A stretch of DNA of 64,000 nucleotides, from NCBI GenBank assembly GCA_903831255.1, contig CAIKWZ010000015.1, forward strand, positions 19,097-83,096. The letters are read 5' to 3'. Positions 43,976 to 53,149 of the stretch are shown one piece after another (the stretch's first letter is position 1; every line of letters begins with the position of its first letter). The position numbers and the translations under genes were made by a program. The notes beneath the pieces are model-generated. The model did not search any database, was not told where the DNA came from, and saw only the letters and a list, made by a program, of their open reading frames with translations. This DNA is from an uncultured Alphaproteobacteria bacterium. Its GTDB lineage: Bacteria; Pseudomonadota; Alphaproteobacteria; Caulobacterales; Hyphomonadaceae.

Positions 43976-46021
43976 ATGATCCTGCGCAGCCTGATCCTCC
44001 TGATCTCCCTTCACCTGCTGGGCGCTACAGCCCTCGCAGCGCCGCTGGCGACAATCGCCTCGCCCGACGGCGCAATCGTCGTCGAGATTGAAATCAACGG
44101 CGAGGGCCGTCCCGCCTACAGCGTGATCCGCAGAGGCCAGACGATCATCGCCCCCTCAAGGCTCGGCTTCCTTCTGGTGGATGCGCCCAAGATCGAGCGC
44201 AATCTGAGCCTGACCGCGCAGTCGCAGAGGAGCTTCGACGAGACGTGGGAGCAGCCCTGGGGTGAGGAGCGCCTTATCCGCAATCGCTATAACGAGCTCC
44301 GCTTCACCCTCACCGAGACGAAGGAGCTCGCGCGCAGTCTCGATGTCGTCTTCCGCGTCTACGACGACGGGATCGGCTTTCGCTACGAGTTTCCCGACCA
44401 GCCCCGGATGCGCGAGGTGAAAATCCTCAACGAGCTGACGGAGTTCAACTTCGCCTCGGAAGGCGAAGCGCTGTGGACGCCCGCCATGCGCTCCAATCGT
44501 GAGGAATACCTCTATTATCGCACGCCGATCGAGCAGGTCGGCGTCAGCCAGACGCCTCTTACAGTTCGTCTTCAGAGCGGTCTGCACCTCTCGATCCACG
44601 AAGCGACCCTGATCGACTATTCCGGCATGAACCTGATGCGCATCGAAGGCCGCGGCCTCAACGCCCTTTTGACCCCGGGGATCGGAGATGCGGCCGTCGT
44701 CCGCAAAGGTCCGTTCGTCACGCCCTGGCGGACAATCCAGATCAGCGAGACGGCCGGCGGTCTCGTCGAATCCCGTCTGATCCTCAACCTCAATGAGCCG
44801 AACAGGCTGGGCGACGTCTCCTGGTTCGAACCGGGGAAATATGTCGGGATCTGGTGGCAGATGCATCTCGACACTGCGACCTGGGCCTCAGGCCCGCGCC
44901 ACGGAGCGACCACCGAAACAACCCTTCGCTACATCGATTTTGCGGCCCGCAACGGTTTCTCGGGCGTTCTCGTCGAAGGCTGGAACATTGGCTGGGACGC
45001 GGACTGGTTCGGCAATGGCCAGGATTTCAGCTTCACGAAGCCTTATCCGGATTTTGATCTCGAACGCGTGACGTCCTACGCCCGGGAGCGCGGCGTGCGG
45101 ATCATCGGCCATCACGAGACCTCCGCCAACGCCGCCCACTACGAGACGCAGATGGACGAAGCCTTCGACCTCTACAAAAGGCTTGGCGTTCGGACCGTAA
45201 AGACAGGGTATGTCTCCGACGCCGCCGGAGCGCGGGTGAGAACCGAGGACGGCCAGGTGCGCTTCGCCTGGCATGAAGGTCAGGAGATGGCGCGCCACCA
45301 TTTGCGGGTGATTGAAGCGGCCGCGCGCCGACAGATCGCCATCAACCCTCATGAGCCCATCAAGGACACCGGCCTTCGCCGCACCTATCCCAACTGGGTC
45401 TCGCGTGAGGGAGCGCGCGGCATGGAATACAGCGCCTGGGGAAATCCCTCCAATCCTCCCGAGCACGAAGTCAATCTGGTCTTCACCCGTCTACTCGCCG
45501 GGCCGATGGACTTCACGCCCGGCATTTTCGGCATGGAGACGCGGTCTCCCGAGGGCGTCGCGACCACCTGGGCCAAACAGCTCGCTCTCTACGTGACCAT
45601 CTATAGTCCGATCCAGATGGCCGCTGATCTTCTCGAAAACTATGAGGCCAATCCCCGCCCCTTCCAGTTCATCCGCGACGTGCCGACCGACTGGGAGGAG
45701 ACACGCGTTCTGAACGGCGAGCTCGGCGATTACGTCACCATTGTCCGGCGCGATCGCGACAGCCGCGACTGGTATCTCGGATCGATCACCGACGAGAACC
45801 CGCGCCGGCTCGAAGCCTCCCTCTCCTTCCTCGAGCCGGGCGTACGATATCGCGCCCAGATCTATCGGGACGGTCCCGGGGCGGATTATCGCGGGACCGC
45901 GCGCAGCGACATCCTCATCGAGGAGCGGATGGTCTCAGGCGCCGATACGCTGGTCCTCGATCTCGCCCCGGGCGGAGGTCAGGCCATCCGGTTCAGCCCC
46001 GTGACCGGAAAGCGCCGGTAA
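43976..46021 (+). CDS. GH97 alpha-glucosidase, SusB-like
   Basis: From the ATG at 43976 (GGAG upstream) the protein is 681 residues with a cleavable signal peptide (LILLISLHLLGATALAAP). The three GH97 parts are visible: an N-terminal beta-sandwich, a catalytic barrel from about residue 290 and a C-terminal beta domain. VRTVKTGYVSD, INPHEPIKDTGLRRT and SREGARGMEY match the inverting SusB-type group, whose acids are Glu; no retaining-type Asp motif is seen. It should remove glucose from maltodextrins in the periplasm. Its stop overlaps the esterase start by one base (TAATG). Confidence 0.88.
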   Translation: MILRSLILLISLHLLGATALAAPLATIASPDGAIVVEIEINGEGRPAYSVIRRGQTIIAPSRLGFLLVDAPKIERNLSLTAQSQRSFDETWEQPWGEERLIRNRYNELRFTLTETKELARSLDVVFRVYDDGIGFRYEFPDQPRMREVKILNELTEFNFASEGEALWTPAMRSNREEYLYYRTPIEQVGVSQTPLTVRLQSGLHLSIHEATLIDYSGMNLMRIEGRGLNALLTPGIGDAAVVRKGPFVTPWRTIQISETAGGLVESRLILNLNEPNRLGDVSWFEPGKYVGIWWQMHLDTATWASGPRHGATTETTLRYIDFAARNGFSGVLVEGWNIGWDADWFGNGQDFSFTKPYPDFDLERVTSYARERGVRIIGHHETSANAAHYETQMDEAFDLYKRLGVRTVKTGYVSDAAGARVRTEDGQVRFAWHEGQEMARHHLRVIEAAARRQIAINPHEPIKDTGLRRTYPNWVSREGARGMEYSAWGNPSNPPEHEVNLVFTRLLAGPMDFTPGIFGMETRSPEGVATTWAKQLALYVTIYSPIQMAADLLENYEANPRPFQFIRDVPTDWEETRVLNGELGDYVTIVRRDRDSRDWYLGSITDENPRRLEASLSFLEPGVRYRAQIYRDGPGADYRGTARSDILIEERMVSGADTLVLDLAPGGGQAIRFSPVTGKRR

Positions 46022-47313
46022 TGCGCCGAGCCTTCCTCTTCGCCCCTCTGCTCCTCGCCTGTCTGGGCCTGCTGGCCTGCGCGAGCCCATCCGGAGACGG
46101 ACTGACGGAGGTCGTTATCCGGGCCGAGACGCCGGAAGGATCCGGCCGGGTGTTCCTGACCGGAAGCCTACCCGAGCTTGGTCCCTGGCGCGCCGACGGA
46201 CTTGAGATGAGCGGGACCGGTCGCACGCGCACGGCGAGGCTTCGCGTGCCCGCAGAGGCGACCTTCGAGGTCAAGGTGACGCAGGGAACATGGGAACGTG
46301 AAGGCCTCGGGCCGTCCGGAACGGTCATGCCCAACGTCCCTGTCGAGGCCGGCAGCGGACGCGAAACGCGGATCGTCATCTCCGACTGGAAGCATGACAT
46401 CGGCGAATATGTCAGCGACCCCGACGGCGCAGGGGTTCCCGGACAGCTCATCTACTGGCGCGATGTCGCATCTCCCCGGCTGGCTCAGACGCGCCATGTG
46501 AGCATTTACCTGCCGCCTCAGTACGCCTCGGATCCTGACGCCCGCTGGCCGGTCATCTATATGCATGACGGGCAGAACCTCTTCGATCCGCGCATCGCCA
46601 ACACCGGCGTCGACTGGGGGATCGATGAAGCGATGCAGACGCTCCTGCAGAAAGACGCAATCAGGCCCGCCATCATCGTGGGCGTCTGGAGCACGCCGGA
46701 CCGGCGCTTCGAATACGCCCCCTCCGGCGTCCTCAGCGCCATGCCCGAGACTTTGCAGCCAGCCGTCCTTGAGGACTTTCCTCCGGAGCGCCGGGCCGCC
46801 GACGCCTATGTCAGCTTTCTGGTCGGGGAGCTGAAGCCGCGCATCGACACCGCCTTCCGCACGCTCAGCGATCGCGAGCACACCTTCCTCATGGGATCGA
46901 GCATGGGAGGACTGATCTCCCTCTACGCCATGGCGGAAAGACCCGACGTCTTTGGCGGGGCCGCCTGCCTGTCCATGCACTGGCCAATCGGGGTCTCCGA
47001 GCGCTTTATCGGGGAGCGCGCCGAACCGGCCTGGCCCCCGGCGATCGCCTCGGCCTTCCAGACCTATCTGGCCTCGAAAGCTCTCGATCCCTCCGCCCAT
47101 CGTCTCTGGATCGATCGCGGAACGGGCTTTCTGGATGGGCTTTATGCTCCCTACCAGGAGGCGATGACGCCCGTTCTGACCGGACTGGGATTCAAGGCAG
47201 GCGAAAGTCTGGAGATTCGTCTCTACCCGGGAGCGAACCATAACGAGGCGGCCTGGCGGGCGCGTCTGACGGATCCCCTGAAATTCCTGCTGCGACCACA
47301 GACGACGGACTGA
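46021..47313 (+). CDS. Lipoprotein esterase with CBM20-like N-terminus
   Basis: The 430-residue protein has a lipoprotein signal (CLGLLAC, Cys20). Residues about 29-120 look like a starch-binding CBM20 module (VFLTGSLPELGPWRADGLEM). A linker and an esterase-D/PHB-like alpha/beta hydrolase follow: YMHDGQNLFD, nucleophile S294 in MGSSMGGLIS and a late His in YPGANHNEAAW. A starch-binding module joined to an esterase suggests removal of ester groups from starch-derived oligosaccharides, or a docked esterase with another role. It lies in the GH97 operon. The assignment of the N-terminal module rests on a short motif. Confidence 0.75.
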   Translation: MRRAFLFAPLLLACLGLLACASPSGDGLTEVVIRAETPEGSGRVFLTGSLPELGPWRADGLEMSGTGRTRTARLRVPAEATFEVKVTQGTWEREGLGPSGTVMPNVPVEAGSGRETRIVISDWKHDIGEYVSDPDGAGVPGQLIYWRDVASPRLAQTRHVSIYLPPQYASDPDARWPVIYMHDGQNLFDPRIANTGVDWGIDEAMQTLLQKDAIRPAIIVGVWSTPDRRFEYAPSGVLSAMPETLQPAVLEDFPPERRAADAYVSFLVGELKPRIDTAFRTLSDREHTFLMGSSMGGLISLYAMAERPDVFGGAACLSMHWPIGVSERFIGERAEPAWPPAIASAFQTYLASKALDPSAHRLWIDRGTGFLDGLYAPYQEAMTPVLTGLGFKAGESLEIRLYPGANHNEAAWRARLTDPLKFLLRPQTTD

Positions 47314-47336
47314 TAATAAGAAACGGGGAGAACACG

Positions 47337-48911
47337 ATGAACACGAAACCGAAACTGGGCCCGCTCCAGATATGGAATATGTGCTTCGGCTTTCTGGGCA
47401 TCCAGATCGGGTTCGATCTGCAGAACGGAAATGTCAGCCGCATCTTCCAGACCCTCGGCGCCGAGATCGACGCGCTGCCGATCCTGTGGATCGCCGCGCC
47501 CCTGACCGGCCTCCTCGGTCAGCCGGTGATCGGCTTCCTGAGCGACAGGACCTGGACGCCGCTTGGTCGCCGTCGACCCTTTTTCCTGGTAGGCGCCCTT
47601 CTGGCGAGCGCCTCGCTGATCCTCATGCCGAACGCCCCGACGCTCTGGATCGCCGCCGGCGTGCTGTGGATCATGGACGCCGCTCTCAACATCACCATGG
47701 AGCCGACGCGCGCGCTGGTCGGCGATAACCTCCCCGACGAACAACGCACCAGCGGATACGCGATGCAGAGCTTCTTCATCGGCGCCGGCGCGGTGCTGGC
47801 GGGGATCCTGCCCTGGGCGCTGGCGCAGATGGGCGTCGCCAACACCGCACCCGCAGGTGTTGTGCCGCAGACGGTTCACATCGCCTTCTATGTCGGCGGC
47901 GCAACCCTCCTTCTGGCCGTTCTTTGGAGCATTGTCACAACGCGGGAATACTCCCCCGAACAGCTCGCCGCCTTCGAGGCGGCCCGCCAGGCCGCCAGAG
48001 GCGCGAGGGCGCCGTCCGCCGTCCTCCAGCGCAGCCCAGGCGCCTTCCTGTCAGGCGGCCTGATCTGGCTTGCAGCGGGCGCAGCGCTCGCCGCTTTTAT
48101 TGTCGCCGCGCGCCTCGAGCCGCGACCGGCGATCCTCGCTGTCCTCGGCGAGGCTGAGTTCCGTCAGGACCTCTACGTGCTTGCGGGCCTGATCGCAGGC
48201 TTCGGCGTGCTGCAGATCCTCGCCGGCTGGCTTCGTGCGCGCAACGCCACGCAGAACGGGTTCATGGAGGTGGTGGGCGATCTCTTCGCCATGCCCGCCG
48301 CCATGCGTCAGCTCGCCGTGGTTCAGTTCTTCACCTGGTTCGGCCTTTTCGCCATGTGGATCTATGGCGCGCCGGCCATAGCTCTGCATCATTACGGATC
48401 GACCGACGCGGCTTCGGCGGCTTATCAGGACGCCGGCAACTGGTGGGGCGTTCTGGGCGCCGTGCGCAACGGCGTTGCAGCCCTCGGCGCTCTGGGCCTG
48501 ATCATTCTGGCCTCGCGGCTCAATCGACGCTGGCTTCACGCCGCCTGCCTCGCTCTCGGCTCGGCGGGGTTCATCGCCATGATCCTCATCCGAGACCCGA
48601 CCTGGCTCTGGGCGCCGATGATCGGCGTCGGGATCGCCTGGGCGGCGATCGTCTCGGTTCCCTATGCGATCCTCGCCGGCTCCGTCCCGGCAACCAAAAT
48701 GGGCGTTTATATGGGCATCTTCAACATCTTCATCGTCGTACCTCAGCTGGTAGCGGCGACGTTATTGGGTTTCCTGCTACGCACCTTCTTCGGCAACGAA
48801 GCGATCTGGGCCTTCGCGATCGCCGGGGTCTCCTTCGGGATCGCCGCCCTGGCCGTCCTTCTCGTGCGCGAAGCGCCCGGGGATGAGGCGCCTGAAACAG
48901 CGAGGGCATGA
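47337..48911 (+). CDS. MFS sugar transporter, SLC45/GPH-like
   Basis: A 524-residue membrane protein with twelve predicted helices. The N-terminal FGFLGIQIGFDLQNGNVSRI and the loop FLSDRTWTPLGRRRPFFLVG are typical of the SLC45-like sugar:proton symporter group found in maltose loci of Caulobacter and sphingomonads. GGGGAG precedes the ATG. It would carry maltose or maltodextrins across the inner membrane to the cytoplasmic glucosidase. Its stop overlaps the next amylase start by four bases, so the genes are co-translated. Confidence 0.88.
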   Translation: MNTKPKLGPLQIWNMCFGFLGIQIGFDLQNGNVSRIFQTLGAEIDALPILWIAAPLTGLLGQPVIGFLSDRTWTPLGRRRPFFLVGALLASASLILMPNAPTLWIAAGVLWIMDAALNITMEPTRALVGDNLPDEQRTSGYAMQSFFIGAGAVLAGILPWALAQMGVANTAPAGVVPQTVHIAFYVGGATLLLAVLWSIVTTREYSPEQLAAFEAARQAARGARAPSAVLQRSPGAFLSGGLIWLAAGAALAAFIVAARLEPRPAILAVLGEAEFRQDLYVLAGLIAGFGVLQILAGWLRARNATQNGFMEVVGDLFAMPAAMRQLAVVQFFTWFGLFAMWIYGAPAIALHHYGSTDAASAAYQDAGNWWGVLGAVRNGVAALGALGLIILASRLNRRWLHAACLALGSAGFIAMILIRDPTWLWAPMIGVGIAWAAIVSVPYAILAGSVPATKMGVYMGIFNIFIVVPQLVAATLLGFLLRTFFGNEAIWAFAIAGVSFGIAALAVLLVREAPGDEAPETARA

Positions 48912-50311
48912 CCGCCATGCTGAAACCCGTTCTTCTGGCTCTCCTGGCCGCCGTCGCCTTAAGCGCCTGCGATCGGGCCGGGACGCCAACAGCTTTGCCC
49001 GATCCCTATGCACCGCGTCCCTATGTCGAGCTCAGCCATCCCGAGTGGTCCCGCAACGCGGTGATCTACCAGATCAACACCCGTCAGTTCACGCCGGAGG
49101 GCACCTTCCGCGCCGCGCGCGCTGAACTGCCCCGGCTCCGGGAGCTAGGGGTCGACATCCTCTGGCTGATGCCCGTTCACGAGATCGGGGTTCAGAACCG
49201 CAAGGGAACGCTCGGAAGTCCTTATTCCGTGCGCGATTATTACAGCGTCAATCCGGAGTTCGGGACGATGGAGGATCTGCGCGCCTTCGTCGACGAGGCC
49301 CATACCCAGGGCATGCACGTCATCCTCGACTGGGTCGCCAACCACACCGCCTGGGACAATCCGCTCGTGACGGAGCATCCCGACTGGTATGACCGCGACT
49401 GGAAGGGCGAGTATCACCCGACACCCTGGTGGGACTGGTCGGACATCATCGACCTTGACTACGACCAGCCGGGCCTGCGCCGCTACATGACGGAAGCGAT
49501 GGTTCATTGGGTGCGCGAGGCTGATATTGACGGTTTCCGCGCCGACGTCGCCGGCTATGTCCCGCTCGACTTCTGGGAAAATGTCCGGCGCGAACTCGAA
49601 GCGATCAAGCCCGTATTCATGCTCGCCGAGTGGGATCAGCGTGACGTTCATGCGCGAGCCTTCGACGCCACCTATGCGTGGGACTGGAACAACGCGCTTC
49701 ACGATGTGACCATGGGAAAGGCCGATGTCGGCGCGCTGTTCGGCTATTATTCAGGAAACGAAAGCGCCTGGCCTGAAGACGCCTATCGCATGGTCTACAC
49801 CAGCAATCACGATCAGAACGCCTGGGAGGCGACAGAGTTCGAGCGCTTCGGCGCCGGTGTCGAAGCGGCCATGGTGCTGCAGTTCGTCGGCGAGGGCATC
49901 CCCTCGATCTACAACGGTCAGGAGGCTGGCAATGACAATCGCCTCGAATTCTTCGAACGCGAACCGATTGTCTGGCGCGAGCACCCCCATGGCGACCTGC
50001 TGAAGCGCCTGATCCGGCTCAAGCACGACAATCCAGCCCTGTGGAACGGCGCCTCAGGCGGACGCATGGTCCCCGTGGTGAACGACGCGCCCGGACAGGT
50101 ACTGAGCTTCGTGCGGCGCAAGGACGGGAATGCGGTCTTCGCCGTTCTGAACCTCTCACCGACCGGTCGGACAGTCACGTTTTCAGAGGGACCCCATCAC
50201 GGATCCTATCGCGACGCCATCTCAGGCGAAGAGGTCGCTTTCGGACAGGACACCGCACTCGATCTGCCGGCCTGGTCGTGGAAAGTCTATGTGAAGAAGG
50301 CGCCGACATGA
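48908..50311 (+). CDS. GH13 alpha-amylase, second lipoprotein
   Basis: The 467-residue protein has a lipoprotein signal ending in LSAC (Cys21) and a GH13 catalytic barrel. The catalytic residues are D213 in GFRADVAGY, E241 in MLAEWDQ and D302 in TSNHDQNAW, all present. WVANHTAWD is the usual second conserved region. It is shorter than the first amylase and only distantly similar, so it probably has a different cleavage pattern. It overlaps the transporter gene by four bases and the antiporter gene by four bases. Confidence 0.87.
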   Translation: MTAMLKPVLLALLAAVALSACDRAGTPTALPDPYAPRPYVELSHPEWSRNAVIYQINTRQFTPEGTFRAARAELPRLRELGVDILWLMPVHEIGVQNRKGTLGSPYSVRDYYSVNPEFGTMEDLRAFVDEAHTQGMHVILDWVANHTAWDNPLVTEHPDWYDRDWKGEYHPTPWWDWSDIIDLDYDQPGLRRYMTEAMVHWVREADIDGFRADVAGYVPLDFWENVRRELEAIKPVFMLAEWDQRDVHARAFDATYAWDWNNALHDVTMGKADVGALFGYYSGNESAWPEDAYRMVYTSNHDQNAWEATEFERFGAGVEAAMVLQFVGEGIPSIYNGQEAGNDNRLEFFEREPIVWREHPHGDLLKRLIRLKHDNPALWNGASGGRMVPVVNDAPGQVLSFVRRKDGNAVFAVLNLSPTGRTVTFSEGPHHGSYRDAISGEEVAFGQDTALDLPAWSWKVYVKKAPT

Positions 50312-51582
50312 CCACCTCCGTTCATACGAACGAAGAGATCCTGGCCTCGATCCTGATCCAGATCACGATCGTGATCCTTGTGGCGAGGGCGGCCGGCGCA
50401 TGCGCAGCGGCCATGCGCCAGCCGCGAGCGGTCGGAGAAATCGTTGCGGGGCTCATGCTGGGGCCGTCTCTGTTCGGCTATCTCTTTCCCGAGGTCTCGA
50501 GCGCCCTCTTTCCGGCCGACGCCGCACAGACGATGTGGATGATCGCCCAGATCGGCCTCATCCTTTTGATGTTCCAGATCGGAAGCGACTTCGAGTTCAG
50601 TCTTCTGGGCGAGAGAGCGAACCGCAAGTCGGTTCTTTTCGTGACCCTGGCCAGCGTGTCCGTTCCCCTGGCGACAGGCTTCGGGATCGGCCGGCTGGCC
50701 GCGCCGATCCTTGCCCCTGAAATAGACCCGCTGAGCTTCAGCCTGTTCATGGCGGTCGCCATGGCGATCACGGCGGTGCCGATCCTCGGACGCATTCTGG
50801 CCGAGTACGGTCTCACGCGGGAACGCGTCGGGGTCGTCGCCATCTCCTCCGCTGCGGCCAACGACGTCATCGGATGGGTGATCCTCGCCATGATCTCGGC
50901 CATCGTGGCGGCCGGGTTCTCGCTCGGCGCCTTCAGCCTGCAAATACTGGGCCTCATCGGCCTGATCGTCGGGCTGATTGTCGTCGGCCGACCCCTGGCC
51001 GCATGGCTTGTCAGGCGCTTCCCCGCGCAGGATCTCGCCATATCGCCGGTCCTGATCGCCTGTGTGATCGGATTGATGTTTCTTGCCGGCGTTGCGACCC
51101 AGAAACTCGGCATCTTCACCATATTCGGAGGCTTTCTCATCGGCCTCCTCTTTCACCCCCACATCGCCTTCGTCGAAGCCTGGCGCAAAACGATCGGCCA
51201 GTTCGTCCTTGTCTTCTTCCTGCCGATCTTCTTCACGCTGACAGGACTGAGGACCAATCTTCTGGGCCTCGACACGATGAACGAATGGCTCTGGTGCGCA
51301 GGACTGTTCGCCGCATCCGTGATCAGCAAGATCGGACCGGTCTATCTCGCCGCCCGGCTGTCAGGACTTAAATCCGATGAATCCGCCGCCCTCGGCATCC
51401 TGATGAACACGCGGGCGCTTATGGAGCTCATCGTCCTCAATATCGGTCTCAGCATGGGCATCATCCCTCAGGACGTGTTCACAATGATGGTGATCATGGC
51501 GGTGGGAACGACCATCATGACCGGACCGCTGATCAACCAGATCCCCTTCATCGCCGCGAACGGACGCCGCCATGCCGCATGA
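50308..51582 (+). CDS. CPA2-type cation:proton antiporter
   Basis: The 424-residue membrane protein has about twelve helices and the Na+/H+ exchanger fold: RQPRAVGEIVAGLMLGPS near residue 37, VAMAITAVPILGRIL and SSAAANDVIGW, where the family's ion-binding Asp lies. It exchanges K+ or Na+ for protons. The ATG overlaps the amylase stop, and its 3' end overlaps the second halogenase gene, so it is embedded in the maltodextrin operon. The link could be proton balance for symport or halide/cation control for the halogenase; neither is proved. Confidence 0.88.
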   Translation: MTTSVHTNEEILASILIQITIVILVARAAGACAAAMRQPRAVGEIVAGLMLGPSLFGYLFPEVSSALFPADAAQTMWMIAQIGLILLMFQIGSDFEFSLLGERANRKSVLFVTLASVSVPLATGFGIGRLAAPILAPEIDPLSFSLFMAVAMAITAVPILGRILAEYGLTRERVGVVAISSAAANDVIGWVILAMISAIVAAGFSLGAFSLQILGLIGLIVGLIVVGRPLAAWLVRRFPAQDLAISPVLIACVIGLMFLAGVATQKLGIFTIFGGFLIGLLFHPHIAFVEAWRKTIGQFVLVFFLPIFFTLTGLRTNLLGLDTMNEWLWCAGLFAASVISKIGPVYLAARLSGLKSDESAALGILMNTRALMELIVLNIGLSMGIIPQDVFTMMVIMAVGTTIMTGPLINQIPFIAANGRRHAA

Positions 51583-53092
51583 TCTGGGCCCCCGCGCCCT
51601 GAAAAGCCTTCTCATTGTTGGGGGAGGATCCGCCGGCTGGATGAGCGCCGCCGCCATCGCCCACGCCACGCGCGGGGCCTGCGAGATCACGCTCATCGAA
51701 TCCGACGAGATCGGCATTGTCGGGGTCGGAGAGGCGACCATTCCGCCGATTAAAATGTTCAATCAGACGCTGGGGTTCAGCGAAGAGGAGTTCGTCCGCG
51801 CCACGCAGGGCTCCTTCAAGCTGGGGATCGAGTTCGTCGACTGGGGACGGCTCGGAAACCGGTACTTCCATCCCTTCGGCAAGTATGGCGTGGAGTTTGA
51901 TGCAGCCCCCGTGCATCATTTCTGGTTGCGCGCGCGCGCCGAGGGCGATCCCACGCCCTGGCAGGACTATTCCATGGCGTGGGCGGCTGCGCGCGACAAT
52001 AAGTTCGACCATCCCACGCGGGATCCGAGACTGATCCAGTCGACCTTCGATTACGCCTACCATTTCGACGCCTCCCTCTACGCCCGCTTCCTGCGCGCCT
52101 ACGCTGAGCAGCGCGGGGTCCGGCGGATCGAAGGCCGGATCGGCGCCGTTCACCGACATGCCGACACTGGCGACATTGCGTCCGTCGAGCTTGTCGACGG
52201 GCGGCGCTTCGAAGCGGAGTTCTTCGTCGACTGCTCGGGGTTCCGGGGACTTCTGATCGAAGAAGCGCTCAAGACCGGTTATGACGACTGGACGCACTGG
52301 CTGCCCTGCGATCGGGCGGTGGCTGCGCCCTGCGCACGGACCGCGCCGTTCACGCCCTACACCCGTTCGACCGCCCGCGCCGCCGGCTGGCAGTGGCGCA
52401 TACCCCTGCAGCACAGGGTCGGCAACGGACTCGTTTACTCCTCCCGCTTCATGGATGACGATGCGGCTGAAGCTTTGCTGGTCAGCAGCCTGGAGAGCGA
52501 GCCGCTGGCTTCGCCGCGGCGCATCCGGTTCGTCACCGGCCGCCGGCGCCTTCACTGGAACAGGAACTGCGTGGTGATCGGGCTCGCCTCGGGCTTTCTG
52601 GAGCCCCTCGAGTCGACCAGCATCCACCTCATTCAGAGCGGCCTGATGCGCTTCCTCGCGCTGTTTCCAGGGCGAGATCCGGATCCGGTGAGCGTTGCGG
52701 AATACAACCGGCTGACCCGGATCGAGTTCGAGCGGGTGCGCGACTTTATCATCCTGCACTATCATGCAAGCTCGCGGGAGGATTCCGACCTGTGGCGACA
52801 CACCCGGTCCATGGAGATCCCGGAGGAGCTCGCCTACAAGCTCGAACAGTTCTCGCAGGCCGGAAACATCGTGAGCGACGGCCTTGAACTGTTTCAGAAT
52901 CCGAGCTGGCTGGCCGTCTTCATCGGCCAGGACATCATCCCGAAACGCTATGCGCCGCTTGTCGATCTGCGTCGCTCGGACGAGTTCAATCGCTACCTCG
53001 AAAGTCTGCGGCGAACCATGAACCAGGCGGCGGGCGCCATGGCGACCCATGAGGAGTTCATCCGCCAACGCTGCAAGGCGCCGCCGGTCTGA
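51572..53092 (+). CDS. Flavin-dependent halogenase, second copy
   Basis: The 506-residue protein shows FAD-binding GGGSAGW (17-23), the catalytic Lys in TQGSFKLGIEF (K83), GWQWRIPLQ and FLEPLESTSIH. All key residues of PrnA-type halogenases are kept. It is clearly related to the first halogenase of the window but well diverged, so the pair is an old duplication or separate recruitment. It overlaps the antiporter gene by 11 bases and ends the rightward operon. The substrate is unknown; free tryptophan is only one option. Confidence 0.85.
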   Translation: MPHDLGPRALKSLLIVGGGSAGWMSAAAIAHATRGACEITLIESDEIGIVGVGEATIPPIKMFNQTLGFSEEEFVRATQGSFKLGIEFVDWGRLGNRYFHPFGKYGVEFDAAPVHHFWLRARAEGDPTPWQDYSMAWAAARDNKFDHPTRDPRLIQSTFDYAYHFDASLYARFLRAYAEQRGVRRIEGRIGAVHRHADTGDIASVELVDGRRFEAEFFVDCSGFRGLLIEEALKTGYDDWTHWLPCDRAVAAPCARTAPFTPYTRSTARAAGWQWRIPLQHRVGNGLVYSSRFMDDDAAEALLVSSLESEPLASPRRIRFVTGRRRLHWNRNCVVIGLASGFLEPLESTSIHLIQSGLMRFLALFPGRDPDPVSVAEYNRLTRIEFERVRDFIILHYHASSREDSDLWRHTRSMEIPEELAYKLEQFSQAGNIVSDGLELFQNPSWLAVFIGQDIIPKRYAPLVDLRRSDEFNRYLESLRRTMNQAAGAMATHEEFIRQRCKAPPV

Positions 53093-53149
53093 ACCGACCA
53101 GAGACCTGACGTAGACGCGAGGCCTCACGGCGCGATTCAGAGAATGTGT

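Noticed and set aside
42720..43979. 419-codon plus-strand frame over the LacI gene
   Set aside because: The minus strand encodes a canonical LacI HTH and sugar domain. The plus frame begins inside the GH13 gene.
51548..53128. 526-codon minus-strand frame opposite the second halogenase
   Set aside because: The plus strand has all halogenase motifs. The opposite frame is open only because of high GC and third-position bias.
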